64,000 nucleotides of DNA, from the NCBI GenBank assembly GCA_028692035.1, contig JAQUYD010000003.1, forward strand, positions 93,342 through 157,341, given 5' to 3'. The position numbers and the translations under genes are program-made. How positions within the stretch are numbered: position 1 is the first letter of the stretch; every line of letters starts with the position of its first letter. The notes under the pieces were generated by a model. That model made no database searches. It was not told where the DNA came from and was given only the letters and a program-made list of their open reading frames with translations. Positions 8,600-17,734 of the stretch are shown here, piece by piece. Source of the stretch: Oscillospiraceae bacterium. Its GTDB lineage: Bacteria > Bacillota > Clostridia > Oscillospirales > Ruminococcaceae.

Positions 8600-9882
8600 C
8601 ATTCCGCCAGTGGCGCTTCGGTATGGACATAGGTCTCCAGCCGTTTTGCCGCCAAAGAACTGACAAAAATCGCCGCATATTGTAACACGGTCAGCAATAG
8701 GATCCCCCAAATGCTCCCACCGGGCGTTTTCGGCATCAACATGACCAACAGGACGCCGGCCACCCGCCCATAATCCAGGAAAAAGCTTTTGACGGTGGAA
8801 AATTCCGCCGATTCAGTGCTGGTCGGGCAGGTTTTCTGCACAACGCTATAATAAATGCCATTGCCAGGTGAAATTAAAAAGTTGTTGAAAAACGCGTTGA
8901 TCCCGCTGAATAACAGGATGGTCGCAACATTCATCCGCACAAACAAAATCAGGGTGCACACCAGCATGGTGGTAACGCCTCCTGTCATGTACCGGACCCG
9001 GTTGGAGGGCTTGAGCCGTTTGCCCAACACCCAATAGGCCAGAATCGAGAATAAGCCGGTCAAAAGTGTATTGGCGCCGATCAGCGCTTCGCTCTGGATC
9101 AGCTCAAACAGCAGGATATTCAGATAAAACGCCAGTGTTCCCTCCCGAATGCCCTTTAAAAACTCTGCGCAGACCGTTTCCAGCATCAGCGGATTGCGGA
9201 AGGTTTTTTGAAACCCTCGTTTCAGGCTGACCTTGACGTCGATCATTTGATCCTTTGGAAGCTTTTTCAAGTAGAATACCGTGACCACTGCCACCGCAAT
9301 GGACAAAGCAAACATGATGTAGTATCCCAGCAGGCCGCCTTCCATTACCCCTTCGCAGGCGGAAATGATCCCGCCGGTGAGGGTCGGCATCACGAGATTG
9401 ACAATGCCGGTGCCCATCCCGATGACTGACAGGGAAACGTCCCTGTTTTCATCAGTGGTATAAAGCGGAACCTTCATGCTGTATCCCATCCAATAGTAGC
9501 CGCCCGCCCAGGAGACCAAAAACGCAATGACCGGCATAAACCATACTGCCGCGTCCATCACGCAAAGGAAAAACGCATACAGAAAAATAAAGGTGAAAAA
9601 GCCCAGCCGCATCGCCTTGGTAGATCCCTTTTTGCTGGCATAATGCATGGCCAGCGTCGTGCCGATGGGGTTAAATACATAGGTAATGAGATTGTACTGC
9701 AAAGTAGTATCCGCGCCGCCAGTCAGCCGGAAAAAGAGCGTATTGATAAATACCGTTTGCAAATTGTTGAAGATCAAAAAACCAAAATGCAGCAGTACAA
9801 AAGTGCGGAACGTACCGGTCAACCGGTCCAGGCCCAAAATTCCGCCAGCCCTTGCCAAAAAACGCTTCCACCCGTTTTCCAT
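8599..9882 (-). CDS. Major facilitator superfamily transporter, substrate unknown
   Basis: 427 aa with about 12 hydrophobic segments in two halves, and PKDQMIDVKVSLKRGFQKTF as the central cytoplasmic loop. I chose ATG 9882 because GGGGGAT lies just upstream; the open frame continues another 65 codons upstream through a terminator-like hairpin and is not credible coding. No substrate signature is visible. It is monocistronic, bounded by hairpins on both sides. Confidence 0.75.
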   Translation of the reverse strand: MENGWKRFLARAGGILGLDRLTGTFRTFVLLHFGFLIFNNLQTVFINTLFFRLTGGADTTLQYNLITYVFNPIGTTLAMHYASKKGSTKAMRLGFFTFIFLYAFFLCVMDAAVWFMPVIAFLVSWAGGYYWMGYSMKVPLYTTDENRDVSLSVIGMGTGIVNLVMPTLTGGIISACEGVMEGGLLGYYIMFALSIAVAVVTVFYLKKLPKDQMIDVKVSLKRGFQKTFRNPLMLETVCAEFLKGIREGTLAFYLNILLFELIQSEALIGANTLLTGLFSILAYWVLGKRLKPSNRVRYMTGGVTTMLVCTLILFVRMNVATILLFSGINAFFNNFLISPGNGIYYSVVQKTCPTSTESAEFSTVKSFFLDYGRVAGVLLVMLMPKTPGGSIWGILLLTVLQYAAIFVSSLAAKRLETYVHTEAPLAE

Positions 9883-9981
9883 CTGATCCCCCTGCTTTCC
9901 TGTTGTGATCCGTCTTCGCCGGTTTTGTCCTAGGACATTATAGTACGAATCCTCTTCAATTGCAACCTGAAAAAAACAAAA

Positions 9982-10007
9982 AAACCGCCGTGAAATCACG
10001 GCGGTTT
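9982..10007 (-). terminator. Intrinsic terminator after the zinc-ribbon gene
   Basis: Perfect 12-bp stem AAACCGCCGTGA / TCACGGCGGTTT with a 2-nt centre; reading on the minus strand it runs into TTTTTTTGTTTTTT. Separates the zinc-ribbon gene from the MFS gene. Confidence 0.88.
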
Positions 10008-10037
10008 CATCATTTGCAATAGGGTTTGTGAAAACGA

Positions 10038-10316
10038 TTAGTCTTCGCCTTTCATTTTCGCAAAGCATTCGCTGCAATAGACGGGTCTGTCGTCTCTGGG
10101 TCTAAAGGGAACCTTTGCCTCTTTGCCGCAGCTTGCGCAAACGGCGGTGAACATTTCTCTTTCAGGTCTCGCATTGTTTTTACGGGAATCGCGGCAAGCC
10201 TTACATCTCTGGGGCTCGTTCACGAAGCCTTTTTCCGCGTAGAACTCCTGCTCGCCAGCAGTGAAAATAAACTCCGAGCCACACTCTTTGCAAATAAGGG
10301 TTTTGTCCTGGTACAT
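10038..10316 (-). CDS. Small double zinc-ribbon protein
   Basis: 92 aa. Two CxxC pairs form a first ribbon (C9, C12, C38, C41) and two more a second (C60, C63, C81, C84), separated by a basic stretch. This matches a conserved clostridial zinc-ribbon family of unknown role, usually guessed to bind nucleic acid. ATG 10316 is chosen from a GAGGT ribosome binding site; 34 in-frame codons upstream look non-coding. It is followed by a strong terminator. It lies downstream of the SigH-like gene but is separated from it by about 125 bp. Confidence 0.8.
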   Translation of the reverse strand: MYQDKTLICKECGSEFIFTAGEQEFYAEKGFVNEPQRCKACRDSRKNNARPEREMFTAVCASCGKEAKVPFRPRDDRPVYCSECFAKMKGED

Positions 10317-10441
10317 GTCTTTTACCTCGCTTAATGAATTAGAATTTGCCCATCGACATACCGCATCGACATTGATAAACAACGCTTCGCCTGATATTCC
10401 AAGAGGCATTATACCCAATAGCCTGATGACAGGCTAACGGT

Positions 10442-11050
10442 TCAAAGATTACCGCGGCTTTGTACCTTCCGCAGTTTCCGGCGGATGCGCTGCAACGCGT
10501 TGTCCACCGATTTTTCAGGGCATTTGAGCTTTTTCGCCATTTCCTCGTAACTGAAACCTTTCAGGTAAAGCTGGAGCGTTTCTTTTTCTAAGGGAGATAA
10601 AAGCGCGATGACCTGTTCCCGCATCCGGCGGGACTCTTCTTCCAAAATAACTGCTGCTTCCGGCCCTGATTGCCGCCAATCGGACGGCAAACCGGAAAGT
10701 TCCGTTTCTTCCAACGGTACTGAATCGTTGAGCGGGCGGCTTTTGTCCGCATTCTGGCGGCGCACCGCCGAAATCAACTGGCGCTTGATGCAAAGCCCGG
10801 CAAAAGCGGAAAAGGATATGCCTTTCTCTGGCCGGAAGGAGCGAATTGCCTTCAGAAGACCAAGATATGCCTCCTGTAAAAGGTCGTCCCGTTCCATGCC
10901 CGCCGCCCGATAACTGCCGCACAAGCGAACCACCAAATGGTCATAATGGGCGATCAAACGGTTAAGCGCCCCGTGATCTCCCTCTTGCGCGTCCATCCAA
11001 AGCTGCTCATCAAATCCGGTATTTTGGGGCAACCCACTTGCTTTCTTCAT
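10442..11050 (-). CDS. sigH: RNA polymerase sigma-70 family factor, SigH-like
   Basis: 202 aa with region 2 (about 30-100, including DDLLQEAYLGLLKAIRSFRPEKG and AFAGLCIKRQLISAVRRQNADKSRPLND) and region 4 (about 150-195, ending in SVDNALQRIRRKL). The LCIKRQLISAV block and the PLND segment after it are the pattern of Spo0H/SigH, which in Bacillus drives transition-phase and sporulation genes. No anti-sigma gene is adjacent. ATG 11050 is chosen by homology; its ribosome binding site is weak, and 30 in-frame codons upstream are possible but look non-coding. Confidence 0.8.
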   Translation of the reverse strand: MKKASGLPQNTGFDEQLWMDAQEGDHGALNRLIAHYDHLVVRLCGSYRAAGMERDDLLQEAYLGLLKAIRSFRPEKGISFSAFAGLCIKRQLISAVRRQNADKSRPLNDSVPLEETELSGLPSDWRQSGPEAAVILEEESRRMREQVIALLSPLEKETLQLYLKGFSYEEMAKKLKCPEKSVDNALQRIRRKLRKVQSRGNL

Positions 11051-11180
11051 AGGCACACGTCCCAAATGATACTTCAATCCAGTTTCTTTCAGTGTATACC
11101 GCCGCGCTGCAAAAGTCAAGAGAAATAATCGCGCGGCCAAAAGGAAAGGCCCGCATTATTTTTCCCTCTCCAATGCGCTT

Positions 11181-12581
11181 TTATTCAGTCGCCGGCGCCG
11201 GACCGGCAGTTCCCCCTTTTTTCTTTTCCCGGGTTACATCTACAACCCAGCGGTTGCCGCATAAGCGGATCAGCCCCGCAGCGCAGGTGAAAATTTCAGA
11301 GGACCGCAGGCACAGGTACACCGCCCAAATCGGCCAGTGAAACACCAGCCCGGACAAAAATCCTAGCGGCACCGACAAGCCCCACATGGCGCCCACGTCG
11401 CAGATGAGGACAAAGCGGCTGTCACCGCCGCCCCGTAGGGTGCCAAACATGTTGATGTTGCCCATGGCCTGGAAAATGCAGATCACGCACATCAGGTTCA
11501 TGATGGAGTAAGCGATTTCCTTGGTGGAATCGGCCACATTGTAAAAATCGATCATAAAACCACGCAGCCCGAAAATCATGGCAGAGGCCAGCAGCCCCAA
11601 CCCCAAACTGATCACGATGAAGGTCTTCGACTGCGCCCGTGCCTTTTCTTTCTCCCCGGCGCCAATGCTGTTGCCGGTCATAACCGACGCGGCGTTGGCC
11701 GCGCCCCAGATAAAGAAAGAGGTCATCTGAAACACAATGTCGCAGATGCTGTTGGCGGCCACTGCCTCCGCGCCGATCCGGCCCAGAACTACTGCGGCCA
11801 TGGAATTGCCCAACGACCAGAACAGCTCGTTGCACAACACCGGCGCGCCGTATTTCATAAACAGCTTGAGTACGGCAACATCCACCCTGCACCAGAAATC
11901 CTTGAGCCGAAAACGGACCTTTTCATCAAACCGGAACAGGAACACCGTGATGATAGCCAGTTCCACCAGCCGGGCGATCATGGTCGCCAACGCGGCGCCT
12001 GCCACGCCCATCTGTGGCATCCCAAATTTACCAAAGATCAGACAGTAGTTGAACACCACATTGACCAGCAGCGACGCAATCGTGCTGTACAGCGCGATTT
12101 TCACCGTTCCCACCGTACGCAGAATACTGGTGGTCGTAATGGTGAAGGCGTTGGCCAGATAGATCACACCGCAATAACGCAGATAGCGGATTCCTTCGTA
12201 AATGATCGCTTCGTCGTTGGTAAAAATCCGCATCAACATCTCTGGGAAGAAAGTGGCGCCAACGGCGAATAGCAGCGCAATGCCCATCGAAATACGGTAG
12301 GTCAGGCTCATAACCTTGCGGATTGATTCGGTGTCCTGCCGCCCCCAGTACTGGCTGGTCAGAATGCCCGCGCCGCCGGTCAGCCCAAAGTTAATCATCA
12401 TGAAAATAAAGCCAACCTGGTTTGCAAGGGAAGAAGCGCTCATCGCCACCTCGCCCAGCTGGCCCAGCATGATCGTGTCCAGCATACCGACGGCTGAGGT
12501 CACCATATTTTGCAGTGCAATCGGCACGGCAATGGCCAACACCGTTCTGTAAAAATTTTTGTCTCTGACAATCAGACTCAT
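11181..12581 (-). CDS. MATE family efflux transporter (first paralogue)
   Basis: 466 aa with 12 hydrophobic helices and the MATE N-terminal signature SAVGMLDTIMLGQLGEVAMSASSLANQ. The C-terminal half repeats the fold, with FGTLRGGGDSRFVLICDV conserved. Such proteins export drugs or metabolites using Na+ or H+; the substrate is unknown. It is a close paralogue of the next gene upstream (12784-14187), implying tandem duplication. It has its own promoter and a structured leader. Confidence 0.9.
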   Translation of the reverse strand: MSLIVRDKNFYRTVLAIAVPIALQNMVTSAVGMLDTIMLGQLGEVAMSASSLANQVGFIFMMINFGLTGGAGILTSQYWGRQDTESIRKVMSLTYRISMGIALLFAVGATFFPEMLMRIFTNDEAIIYEGIRYLRYCGVIYLANAFTITTTSILRTVGTVKIALYSTIASLLVNVVFNYCLIFGKFGMPQMGVAGAALATMIARLVELAIITVFLFRFDEKVRFRLKDFWCRVDVAVLKLFMKYGAPVLCNELFWSLGNSMAAVVLGRIGAEAVAANSICDIVFQMTSFFIWGAANAASVMTGNSIGAGEKEKARAQSKTFIVISLGLGLLASAMIFGLRGFMIDFYNVADSTKEIAYSIMNLMCVICIFQAMGNINMFGTLRGGGDSRFVLICDVGAMWGLSVPLGFLSGLVFHWPIWAVYLCLRSSEIFTCAAGLIRLCGNRWVVDVTREKKKGGTAGPAPATE

Positions 12582-12626
12582 AAATCCTCCTCATATTCGC
12601 TTTTGCCTGTCATTTCAAAAAGAACA

Positions 12627-12650
12627 GGACTTCCGCCGAAGCTGAAGTCC
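12627..12650 (-). promoter_or_regulatory. Hairpin with T-run in the MATE leader (possible attenuator)
   Basis: On the minus strand GGACTTC...GAAGTCC is followed by TGTTCTTTTTG, 40-odd nt before the MATE start codon at 12581. A second possible stem lies just upstream, pairing ACTGT near 12672-12676 with ACAGT near 12658-12662. It could be a leader terminator; no known riboswitch class is recognised. Confidence 0.45.
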
Positions 12651-12699
12651 CGCCTCAACTGTTTCTGGTGTACAGTGAACAGGCAGATTTCGCATTTTT

Positions 12700-12730
12700 A
12701 TTATAAACCTTAGATCAGCTCCAATGTCAA
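12700..12730 (-). promoter_or_regulatory. Candidate sigma-A promoter for the first MATE gene
   Basis: Minus strand: TTGACA (12730-12725) and TATAAT (12705-12700). Both hexamers are perfect, but the spacer is 19 bp, longer than optimal, which would weaken the promoter or require an activator. Confidence 0.5.
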
Positions 12731-12743
12731 GAGCGGCATCAAA

Positions 12744-12770
12744 AAAGCGCCCAGATGATCTGGACGCTTT
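12744..12770 (-). terminator. Intrinsic terminator between the two MATE genes
   Basis: Stem AAAGCGCCCAGAT...ATCTGGACGCTTT with a T6 run after it on the minus strand, just past the stop of the upstream MATE gene. Confidence 0.8.
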
Positions 12771-12783
12771 CACAATGGCCGCG

Positions 12784-14187
12784 CTACACCTGCTGGATCT
12801 CTTCCTCCAGAACCTCTTCTTTTTCCGATTCACTTCGCGTCACGTCCTTAATCCACTTGCCGGACAGAATCCGGAACACACAGGCGACGGATTTGAAAAT
12901 ATCCCCGGAGCGCAGGCACAGGTACACCACCCACACCGGCCAATGAAACACCAGCCCGGCCAGCCAGCCCATCGGCACCGAAAAGAACCACATGGAGGTC
13001 ACATCAAAAATCAGCACGAACCGGCTGTCGCCGCCTCCCCGCAGGGTGCCGAACATATTCACGCTGGAAATTGCCTGGAAGATGATTAGGATGCACATCA
13101 TATCCATGATAGAATATGCAATGGCGCGCGTCTCTTCCGTTACCTTGTAAAAGTCGATCACCGGTCCCCGGATCGCGAACATCACCAGCGATGACAGAAG
13201 ACCAAACCCGATGCTCACCACAAACAGCGTCAGTGATTGGTTACGGGCCCGTTTGTATTTGCCTTCGCCAATGGTATTGCCCGCCATCACGCCCGCCGCC
13301 TGACCAACGCCTTGGTTGATAACCGAGGTGCACTGGAAAATCACTTGGCAGATGCTGTTTGCAGCTACAAAGCCGGACCCCATGTGCCCCATGATGACCG
13401 ACAGCATGGTGCTGCCGATAGACCAGAGCATCTCGTTGCACAGCACCGGCGCGCCATAGCGCATATAAATCCCCAGGACTTCCCGGTCGATCTTCTGGAA
13501 AATATCCCGCACCTGAAAGCAGATTTTTTTGTCAATGCGAAACACATAGACAACGATGATCGCGCATTCCACAACACGGGCGATAACGGTGGCGATGGCC
13601 GCCCCGGCAATTCCCATTTTGGGAAATCCAAAATGCCCGAAAATGAAGCAATAGTTGAAAAATACATTCACAAAGAAGGAGACGACATACATATACAGCG
13701 TAATCTTAACCGTTCCCACTGTGCGCAGGATACTCATGGAAGTCATGGTAAAACCGCTGACCCAGTAGGTGAACGCAATAATCCGCAGGTACAAAGCGCC
13801 CGCCTCGATGACGGCCGGCTCTTCGGTGTAAAAGCGCATCAGTACATCGGGAATGGCCAGTGCCAGGACGGTAAAAACGGTCGCCAGCGCCATCGAAATC
13901 TTGTAAGCCATGCTCATGACCTTCCGGATGGACGCAGGGTCTTTTCTTCCCCAATACTGGCTGGTCAAAACGCCGGCCCCAGCGGTAAGCCCCAGGTTCA
14001 TAATCTGGTAGATAAATCCGATTTGATTTCCCAGGGCAGAGCCGCTCATTGCCACCTCGCCCAGTTGCCCCAGCATGACCGTATCCAGTAGGCTGACGGC
14101 AACGTTAATCAGATTTTGCAGCGCCAGCGGAATGGCAATTGCCGCCATTTTTTGATAAAACTGTTTATCTTTTACCCAAAAACTCAC
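12784..14187 (-). CDS. MATE family efflux transporter (second paralogue)
   Basis: 467 aa, 12 helices, with VAVSLLDTVMLGQLGEVAMSGSALGNQ near the N-terminus and FGTLRGGGDSRFVLIFDV near the C-terminus, nearly superimposable on the neighbouring MATE. The acidic C-terminal tail (SEKEEVLEEEIQQV) differs from the paralogue. Its own promoter lies at 14257-14285 and its own terminator at 12744-12770, so the two pumps can be regulated separately. Substrate unknown. Confidence 0.9.
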   Translation of the reverse strand: MSFWVKDKQFYQKMAAIAIPLALQNLINVAVSLLDTVMLGQLGEVAMSGSALGNQIGFIYQIMNLGLTAGAGVLTSQYWGRKDPASIRKVMSMAYKISMALATVFTVLALAIPDVLMRFYTEEPAVIEAGALYLRIIAFTYWVSGFTMTSMSILRTVGTVKITLYMYVVSFFVNVFFNYCFIFGHFGFPKMGIAGAAIATVIARVVECAIIVVYVFRIDKKICFQVRDIFQKIDREVLGIYMRYGAPVLCNEMLWSIGSTMLSVIMGHMGSGFVAANSICQVIFQCTSVINQGVGQAAGVMAGNTIGEGKYKRARNQSLTLFVVSIGFGLLSSLVMFAIRGPVIDFYKVTEETRAIAYSIMDMMCILIIFQAISSVNMFGTLRGGGDSRFVLIFDVTSMWFFSVPMGWLAGLVFHWPVWVVYLCLRSGDIFKSVACVFRILSGKWIKDVTRSESEKEEVLEEEIQQV

Positions 14188-14256
14188 GGATTTTCCTCCT
14201 CTTTCTATTTTAACCTTTTCTTTTGAATCATTTCAGTTGTGTTATCGTTTCATAAC

Positions 14257-14285
14257 ATTATAATATGAGTTTGATAGATATGCAA
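14257..14285 (-). promoter_or_regulatory. Sigma-A promoter for the second MATE gene
   Basis: Minus strand: TTGCAT (14285-14280), 17-bp spacer, TATAAT (14262-14257), about 70 bp upstream of the start codon. Confidence 0.65.
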
Positions 14286-14375
14286 GTCTCTCCACCGCTA
14301 AAAATAAAATCGATGTAAAATAGACGGGGGAATTGCGTTGATGGGTAAAATTCTTTCCTTCTCGGCAAAAAGCTC

Positions 14376-14403
14376 TTGATTCTTTTTGATTTTTGTGTAT
14401 AAT
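14376..14403 (+). promoter_or_regulatory. Promoter of tRNA-Leu
   Basis: TTGATT (14376-14381), 16-bp spacer, TATAAT (14398-14403), directly before the tRNA gene. Confidence 0.65.
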
Positions 14404-14415
14404 ATATTAAGTGAC

Positions 14416-14502
14416 GCCGGTATGATGGAATTGGCAGACGTGCTGGACTCAAAATCCAGTGGTAGCGATACCGTGTCGGTTCGACCCCGACTACCGGCAC
14501 CA
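14416..14502 (+). tRNA. tRNA-Leu (anticodon CAA)
   Basis: 87 nt including an encoded CCA. The acceptor stem is GCCGGTA/TACCGGC. The anticodon arm CTGGA-CTCAAAA-TCCAG places CAA at 34-36. A long variable arm (GGTAGCGATACC region) identifies a class II tRNA, and GGTTCGACCCC is the T-arm. It stands alone between two minus-strand transcription units and has its own promoter and terminator. Confidence 0.95.
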
Positions 14503-14506
14503 GAAA

Positions 14507-14547
14507 AGAGTCTCGATACGCATTATGCGTATGGGACTCTTTTTTTG
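14507..14547 (+). terminator. Intrinsic terminator of tRNA-Leu
   Basis: AGAGTC...GACTCT stem extended by GATACGCA/TGCGTATG, followed by T7. Confidence 0.9.
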
Positions 14548-14548
14548 T

Positions 14549-14609
14549 AAAAACAGGCATAACAAAAGGGCCGCCCGATTGGACGGTCCTTTTGTTATGC
14601 CTGTTTTTA
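14549..14609 (-). terminator. Terminator after the solute-binding protein gene
   Basis: Long near-perfect stem AAAAACAGGCATAACAAAAGG / CCTTTTGTTATGCCTGTTTTT; reading minus it closes the transcript of the gene ending at 14642. Confidence 0.85.
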
Positions 14610-14641
14610 ATTGCTCATTGTAAATTTGCCCGTAAAAATTA

Positions 14642-16234
14642 CTAATTGTTGGCTAAAAATTCATCCCGCTGGCGATTCCATTCCGCCATATACGCTTCCA
14701 GGCCGCCATCTTTTAGCTTTTGGACGAATTCCTCGTATGTTTTTTCCGTATCATCGCCAAACATGCCAAGGTTAAAGGAGGTGCCATACTCTGTAATCAG
14801 CGCGGAAATAACGGCCCATTCTGCGGAAACAGGATTGTAGTCGAAGTTAAAGCCCCAGTAAGGCCACTCCTCGTCCTTCACCTGGGTCTCTTTCAGGTGC
14901 TGATTCGCTGCATTGATGCGTTCATCATCTGTTGCCGGCCACGGGAAATTCGCATGACGGATGCCCCAGGCCCAGCTGTCAAACTCATAGTCGCCAGCCT
15001 CTTCGCCAGGAGAAACGGTGTTGGTCGCTTCGTTATAGATATAGTGTCTTCCCTCAATGCCGCCGGCCAGCAGCATATAGGTCTCATAATCGTTCTTGAT
15101 AAAGTCCAGCAGAACCGCAGCCCTCTCCGGATTGCGGCAAAAGGTGGTAAGCGCCATACCGTCGCCTACATAGGAGTCCCGCAGGGCGCGGTAGTTCTCC
15201 GGGTAGATGTCGAACAGTTCCACGTTCATGCCCTTGGCGCGCAGGTTGGAGATGGTGGTGATGCCGTTGTAATAGTTGTTGTACGCCGTAGCAGATTGGC
15301 TGTTGGTAAACAACGTGGTAATCGAGTTGGTATTAGAGATTGCATCGGACGGCCAAACGCCGGCCTTTGCCAATTTTGCATTCTCTAAAACATAGGTCTT
15401 GTACTGCTCGGATGTGTGCAGGAAGAAAGGATTCTCGAATTTCGGGTCGTCCAACTGGCTGTAATAAACATAGTCAGACGCCTGGTTGTTAATCAGGTTG
15501 AAACGATAGCGCAAACCGATATCGTACAGGGTGGCGGAGGAAGAAGCGTAGAACGCATACATTCCGTTGGAAACCTCGTTGGTTCCAATGGCCAGCAGCA
15601 GATTGTAAAAATCTTCGTAGCTGTTGATTTTATCTGCCGTGTAGCCATATTTTTCCGCGATGTCCATATTTACCGCCGGGCCCCTATCCGGGAAAATCGC
15701 GGCGGTATTCCGGGGCACCATGTAGATTTTGCCGTTGATGTGGGTCTCTTTCCAAGCCGATTCTGGCAGAACAGACCAGGTCTGCGGCATATACGTTTGA
15801 ATAAAGTCCTCGGTCAGCTCCATAAAGCCCGCTTTGTTGACCTGCTCTTGATAGTAGCACCAGTTGGCTGTGTAGATCAAATCCACTGTATCGCCGCCTG
15901 CCATTACTAGCGGGTATTTGGTTGTCCGTTCCGAAGAAGGGATAAAATACAACTCCATCGTGGTGTTGATCGCAGCTTTGGTTTTTTCATTGACCTGCTC
16001 CAGCACCTCGTTCATGGCGTTGGGCTCGGATGCCGTTACATAAACCACAACGTTCTCTTCTTTGCTCAAATCAAGGTTTGCGTAAGGATTGTCGCTGTCC
16101 ACCGGGGCGGAACCGGCGCCGCTTTGCGTAGAGCTGCCACTCACCGGCGCGCTGGAAACAGCAGAACCGTTGCAGCCGGTCAACACCAGGCTCAGCAGCA
16201 TGACCACCGCCAAAAGCATTGCAATTTTTTTCAT
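14642..16234 (-). CDS. Extracellular solute-binding lipoprotein of a carbohydrate ABC importer (LplA-like)
   Basis: 530 aa. A lipoprotein signal with lipobox LVLTGC places Cys at about residue 21, followed by a Ser/Gly-rich linker and a large family 1 type binding protein (about 500 aa) like B. subtilis LplA/YtcQ, which pair with LplB/LplC-type permeases. It likely binds an oligosaccharide; the sugar is unknown. It lies downstream of the two permease genes but is separated from them by a terminator and has its own promoter. No ATPase gene is nearby, so a shared MsmX-type ATPase elsewhere is expected. Confidence 0.88.
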   Translation of the reverse strand: MKKIAMLLAVVMLLSLVLTGCNGSAVSSAPVSGSSTQSGAGSAPVDSDNPYANLDLSKEENVVVYVTASEPNAMNEVLEQVNEKTKAAINTTMELYFIPSSERTTKYPLVMAGGDTVDLIYTANWCYYQEQVNKAGFMELTEDFIQTYMPQTWSVLPESAWKETHINGKIYMVPRNTAAIFPDRGPAVNMDIAEKYGYTADKINSYEDFYNLLLAIGTNEVSNGMYAFYASSSATLYDIGLRYRFNLINNQASDYVYYSQLDDPKFENPFFLHTSEQYKTYVLENAKLAKAGVWPSDAISNTNSITTLFTNSQSATAYNNYYNGITTISNLRAKGMNVELFDIYPENYRALRDSYVGDGMALTTFCRNPERAAVLLDFIKNDYETYMLLAGGIEGRHYIYNEATNTVSPGEEAGDYEFDSWAWGIRHANFPWPATDDERINAANQHLKETQVKDEEWPYWGFNFDYNPVSAEWAVISALITEYGTSFNLGMFGDDTEKTYEEFVQKLKDGGLEAYMAEWNRQRDEFLANN

Positions 16235-16513
16235 TGTTACCCTCCGTTTTTGTTCGCTGAACGCGAATCATTTGGTTGAAAGGAAGTCTGCCTCCATCCG
16301 GATAAATGAAACATCTGAGACACAGAAAGGGCCTGCGGCTGCCAAGGCCGGCATACCGCCCGTCGCCGCACGCAGCATGTGGATCTGTGGTAAATTTGTT
16401 TCAAGAGGCCAGCACAGGAACGCCGGAAATCCTTTCAGCACATTTTGGAAATGTTTGGTGCATATGTGTCCCATTTGAAAAACAATATTTTACAAAACTG
16501 GGATCACATGTTT
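16235..16513 (-). other. Long 5' leader of the solute-binding protein gene, no gene seen
   Basis: About 270 nt between the predicted start of transcription and the start codon. No open frame with a ribosome binding site and no recognised riboswitch was seen. 16543-16730, upstream of the promoter, is also empty. Confidence 0.5.
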
Positions 16514-16542
16514 ATTATATTGGGATTTCTTTTTCAATTCAA
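16514..16542 (-). promoter_or_regulatory. Sigma-A promoter of the solute-binding protein gene
   Basis: Minus strand: TTGAAT (16542-16537), 17-bp spacer, TATAAT (16519-16514). It allows the binding protein to be made in excess of the permeases, which end in a terminator upstream. Confidence 0.65.
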
Positions 16543-16731
16543 TACAGTATCCTGTTCTTTTGTACATAATATTGTTGGCATTTATGGAAAACCCTGGATT
16601 TGTTTAGTGTTTCCCGGCGGCTTTCTCTCTTCTGGCAAGTGTCCGCTATTCTCGCCCAAAGCCTGCCCTGATTTTATAACTCAACCGCTGCGAAAAAGCG
16701 GAAAATCTGTCGTTGCCGCAACAAAAAACAA

Positions 16732-16762
16732 AAGATCCCTGCGGAATCTCCGCAGGGATCTT
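16732..16762 (-). terminator. Intrinsic terminator after the permease operon
   Basis: 14-bp perfect stem AAGATCCCTGCGGA / TCCGCAGGGATCTT with a 3-nt loop; the minus strand continues with TTTGTTTTTTG. Confidence 0.9.
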
Positions 16763-16788
16763 ACAACACATATTGAGTAAAATACCGA

Positions 16789-17703
16789 TTAACCTTTTAC
16801 TGCGCCGATGGTCAAGCCTTTTACGAAGTATTTCTGCACGAACGGATAGAGCAGCAGGATCGGGCCTGTGGTGATACAGGTCATCGCCATCTTCATGGAC
16901 TGCTGCGGCAGGTTCGCAGACTCATCGTTTAACAGGTTTACTTTACCCATGGACACCAGCTCCTGCAACGCCTGGATGCTGGACAGCATCTCATGCAGGA
17001 AGTACTGCAGGTTCTTCATGTTGTTCTTGTTCATGAACAGCATACAGTTGTACCAGTCGTTCCAGAAGGTCAAAGCGGCGAACAAGCTCAAGGTCGCGAT
17101 CAGCGGTTTCGCCAGCGGGATCACGAGCTTCCAGTAAATGGTGAAGTCATTGGCGCCATCAACCTTCGCGGACTCGATAATCTCGAAGGGGATACCACTC
17201 TTCATAAAGTTTTTCGCCAAAATCATCTGCCAGATGGAGAACAACATCGGCACAACCAGCGCCATATAGTTATTCTTAAAGCCCAGGTAACGGGTACACA
17301 TCAAATACCACGGAACCAGGCCGCCATTGAACAGCGTGGTGAAGTAGAAGAAGAAGGAGAATCCGTTTCTCCACGGAAAGTCTCTTCTGTGCAGAACATA
17401 ACCGGTCATGGTGGACATCAGCACAGAGCATATGGTACCAATGATGGTGGCAATAATGGTGTTCCGATACGCAAAACCAATTCTTTCCGGGTTTTCCAAA
17501 CAGGTTTTGTACGCCTCAAGCGTCCACTCGCCCGGCCAGAAAGAGTAACCGTTCCGCATAATATTCGCTTCCGAAGTGAAGGAGTTCATCACAACCAACA
17601 GGAACGGAAGGAAGCACAGCATACCCCAAACGAAAACCAGAACATAACCCAACAGCTTAAATGTGGCCAAGTCCACCTGGAAAATCTTGTTTCTTTTTTT
17701 CAT
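16789..17703 (-). CDS. Carbohydrate ABC transporter permease, LplC/MalG type
   Basis: 304 aa with six predicted helices and the EAA cytoplasmic loop (GIPFEIIESAKVDGANDFTIYWKLVIPLAKPLIATL) that contacts the ATPase. The C-terminal Gly-Ala-Val-Lys-Gly ending is typical of LplC/YtcP proteins. It pairs with the LplB-type permease 31 bp upstream. A strong ribosome binding site AAAGGAG precedes the start. Confidence 0.92.
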   Translation of the reverse strand: MKKRNKIFQVDLATFKLLGYVLVFVWGMLCFLPFLLVVMNSFTSEANIMRNGYSFWPGEWTLEAYKTCLENPERIGFAYRNTIIATIIGTICSVLMSTMTGYVLHRRDFPWRNGFSFFFYFTTLFNGGLVPWYLMCTRYLGFKNNYMALVVPMLFSIWQMILAKNFMKSGIPFEIIESAKVDGANDFTIYWKLVIPLAKPLIATLSLFAALTFWNDWYNCMLFMNKNNMKNLQYFLHEMLSSIQALQELVSMGKVNLLNDESANLPQQSMKMAMTCITTGPILLLYPFVQKYFVKGLTIGAVKG

Positions 17704-17734
17704 GCGATTAACTCTCCTTTCTGCAAATTTTCGA

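Noticed and set aside
14258..14560. Minus-strand open frame across tRNA-Leu
   Set aside because: It runs antisense through a complete tRNA, its promoter and its terminator.
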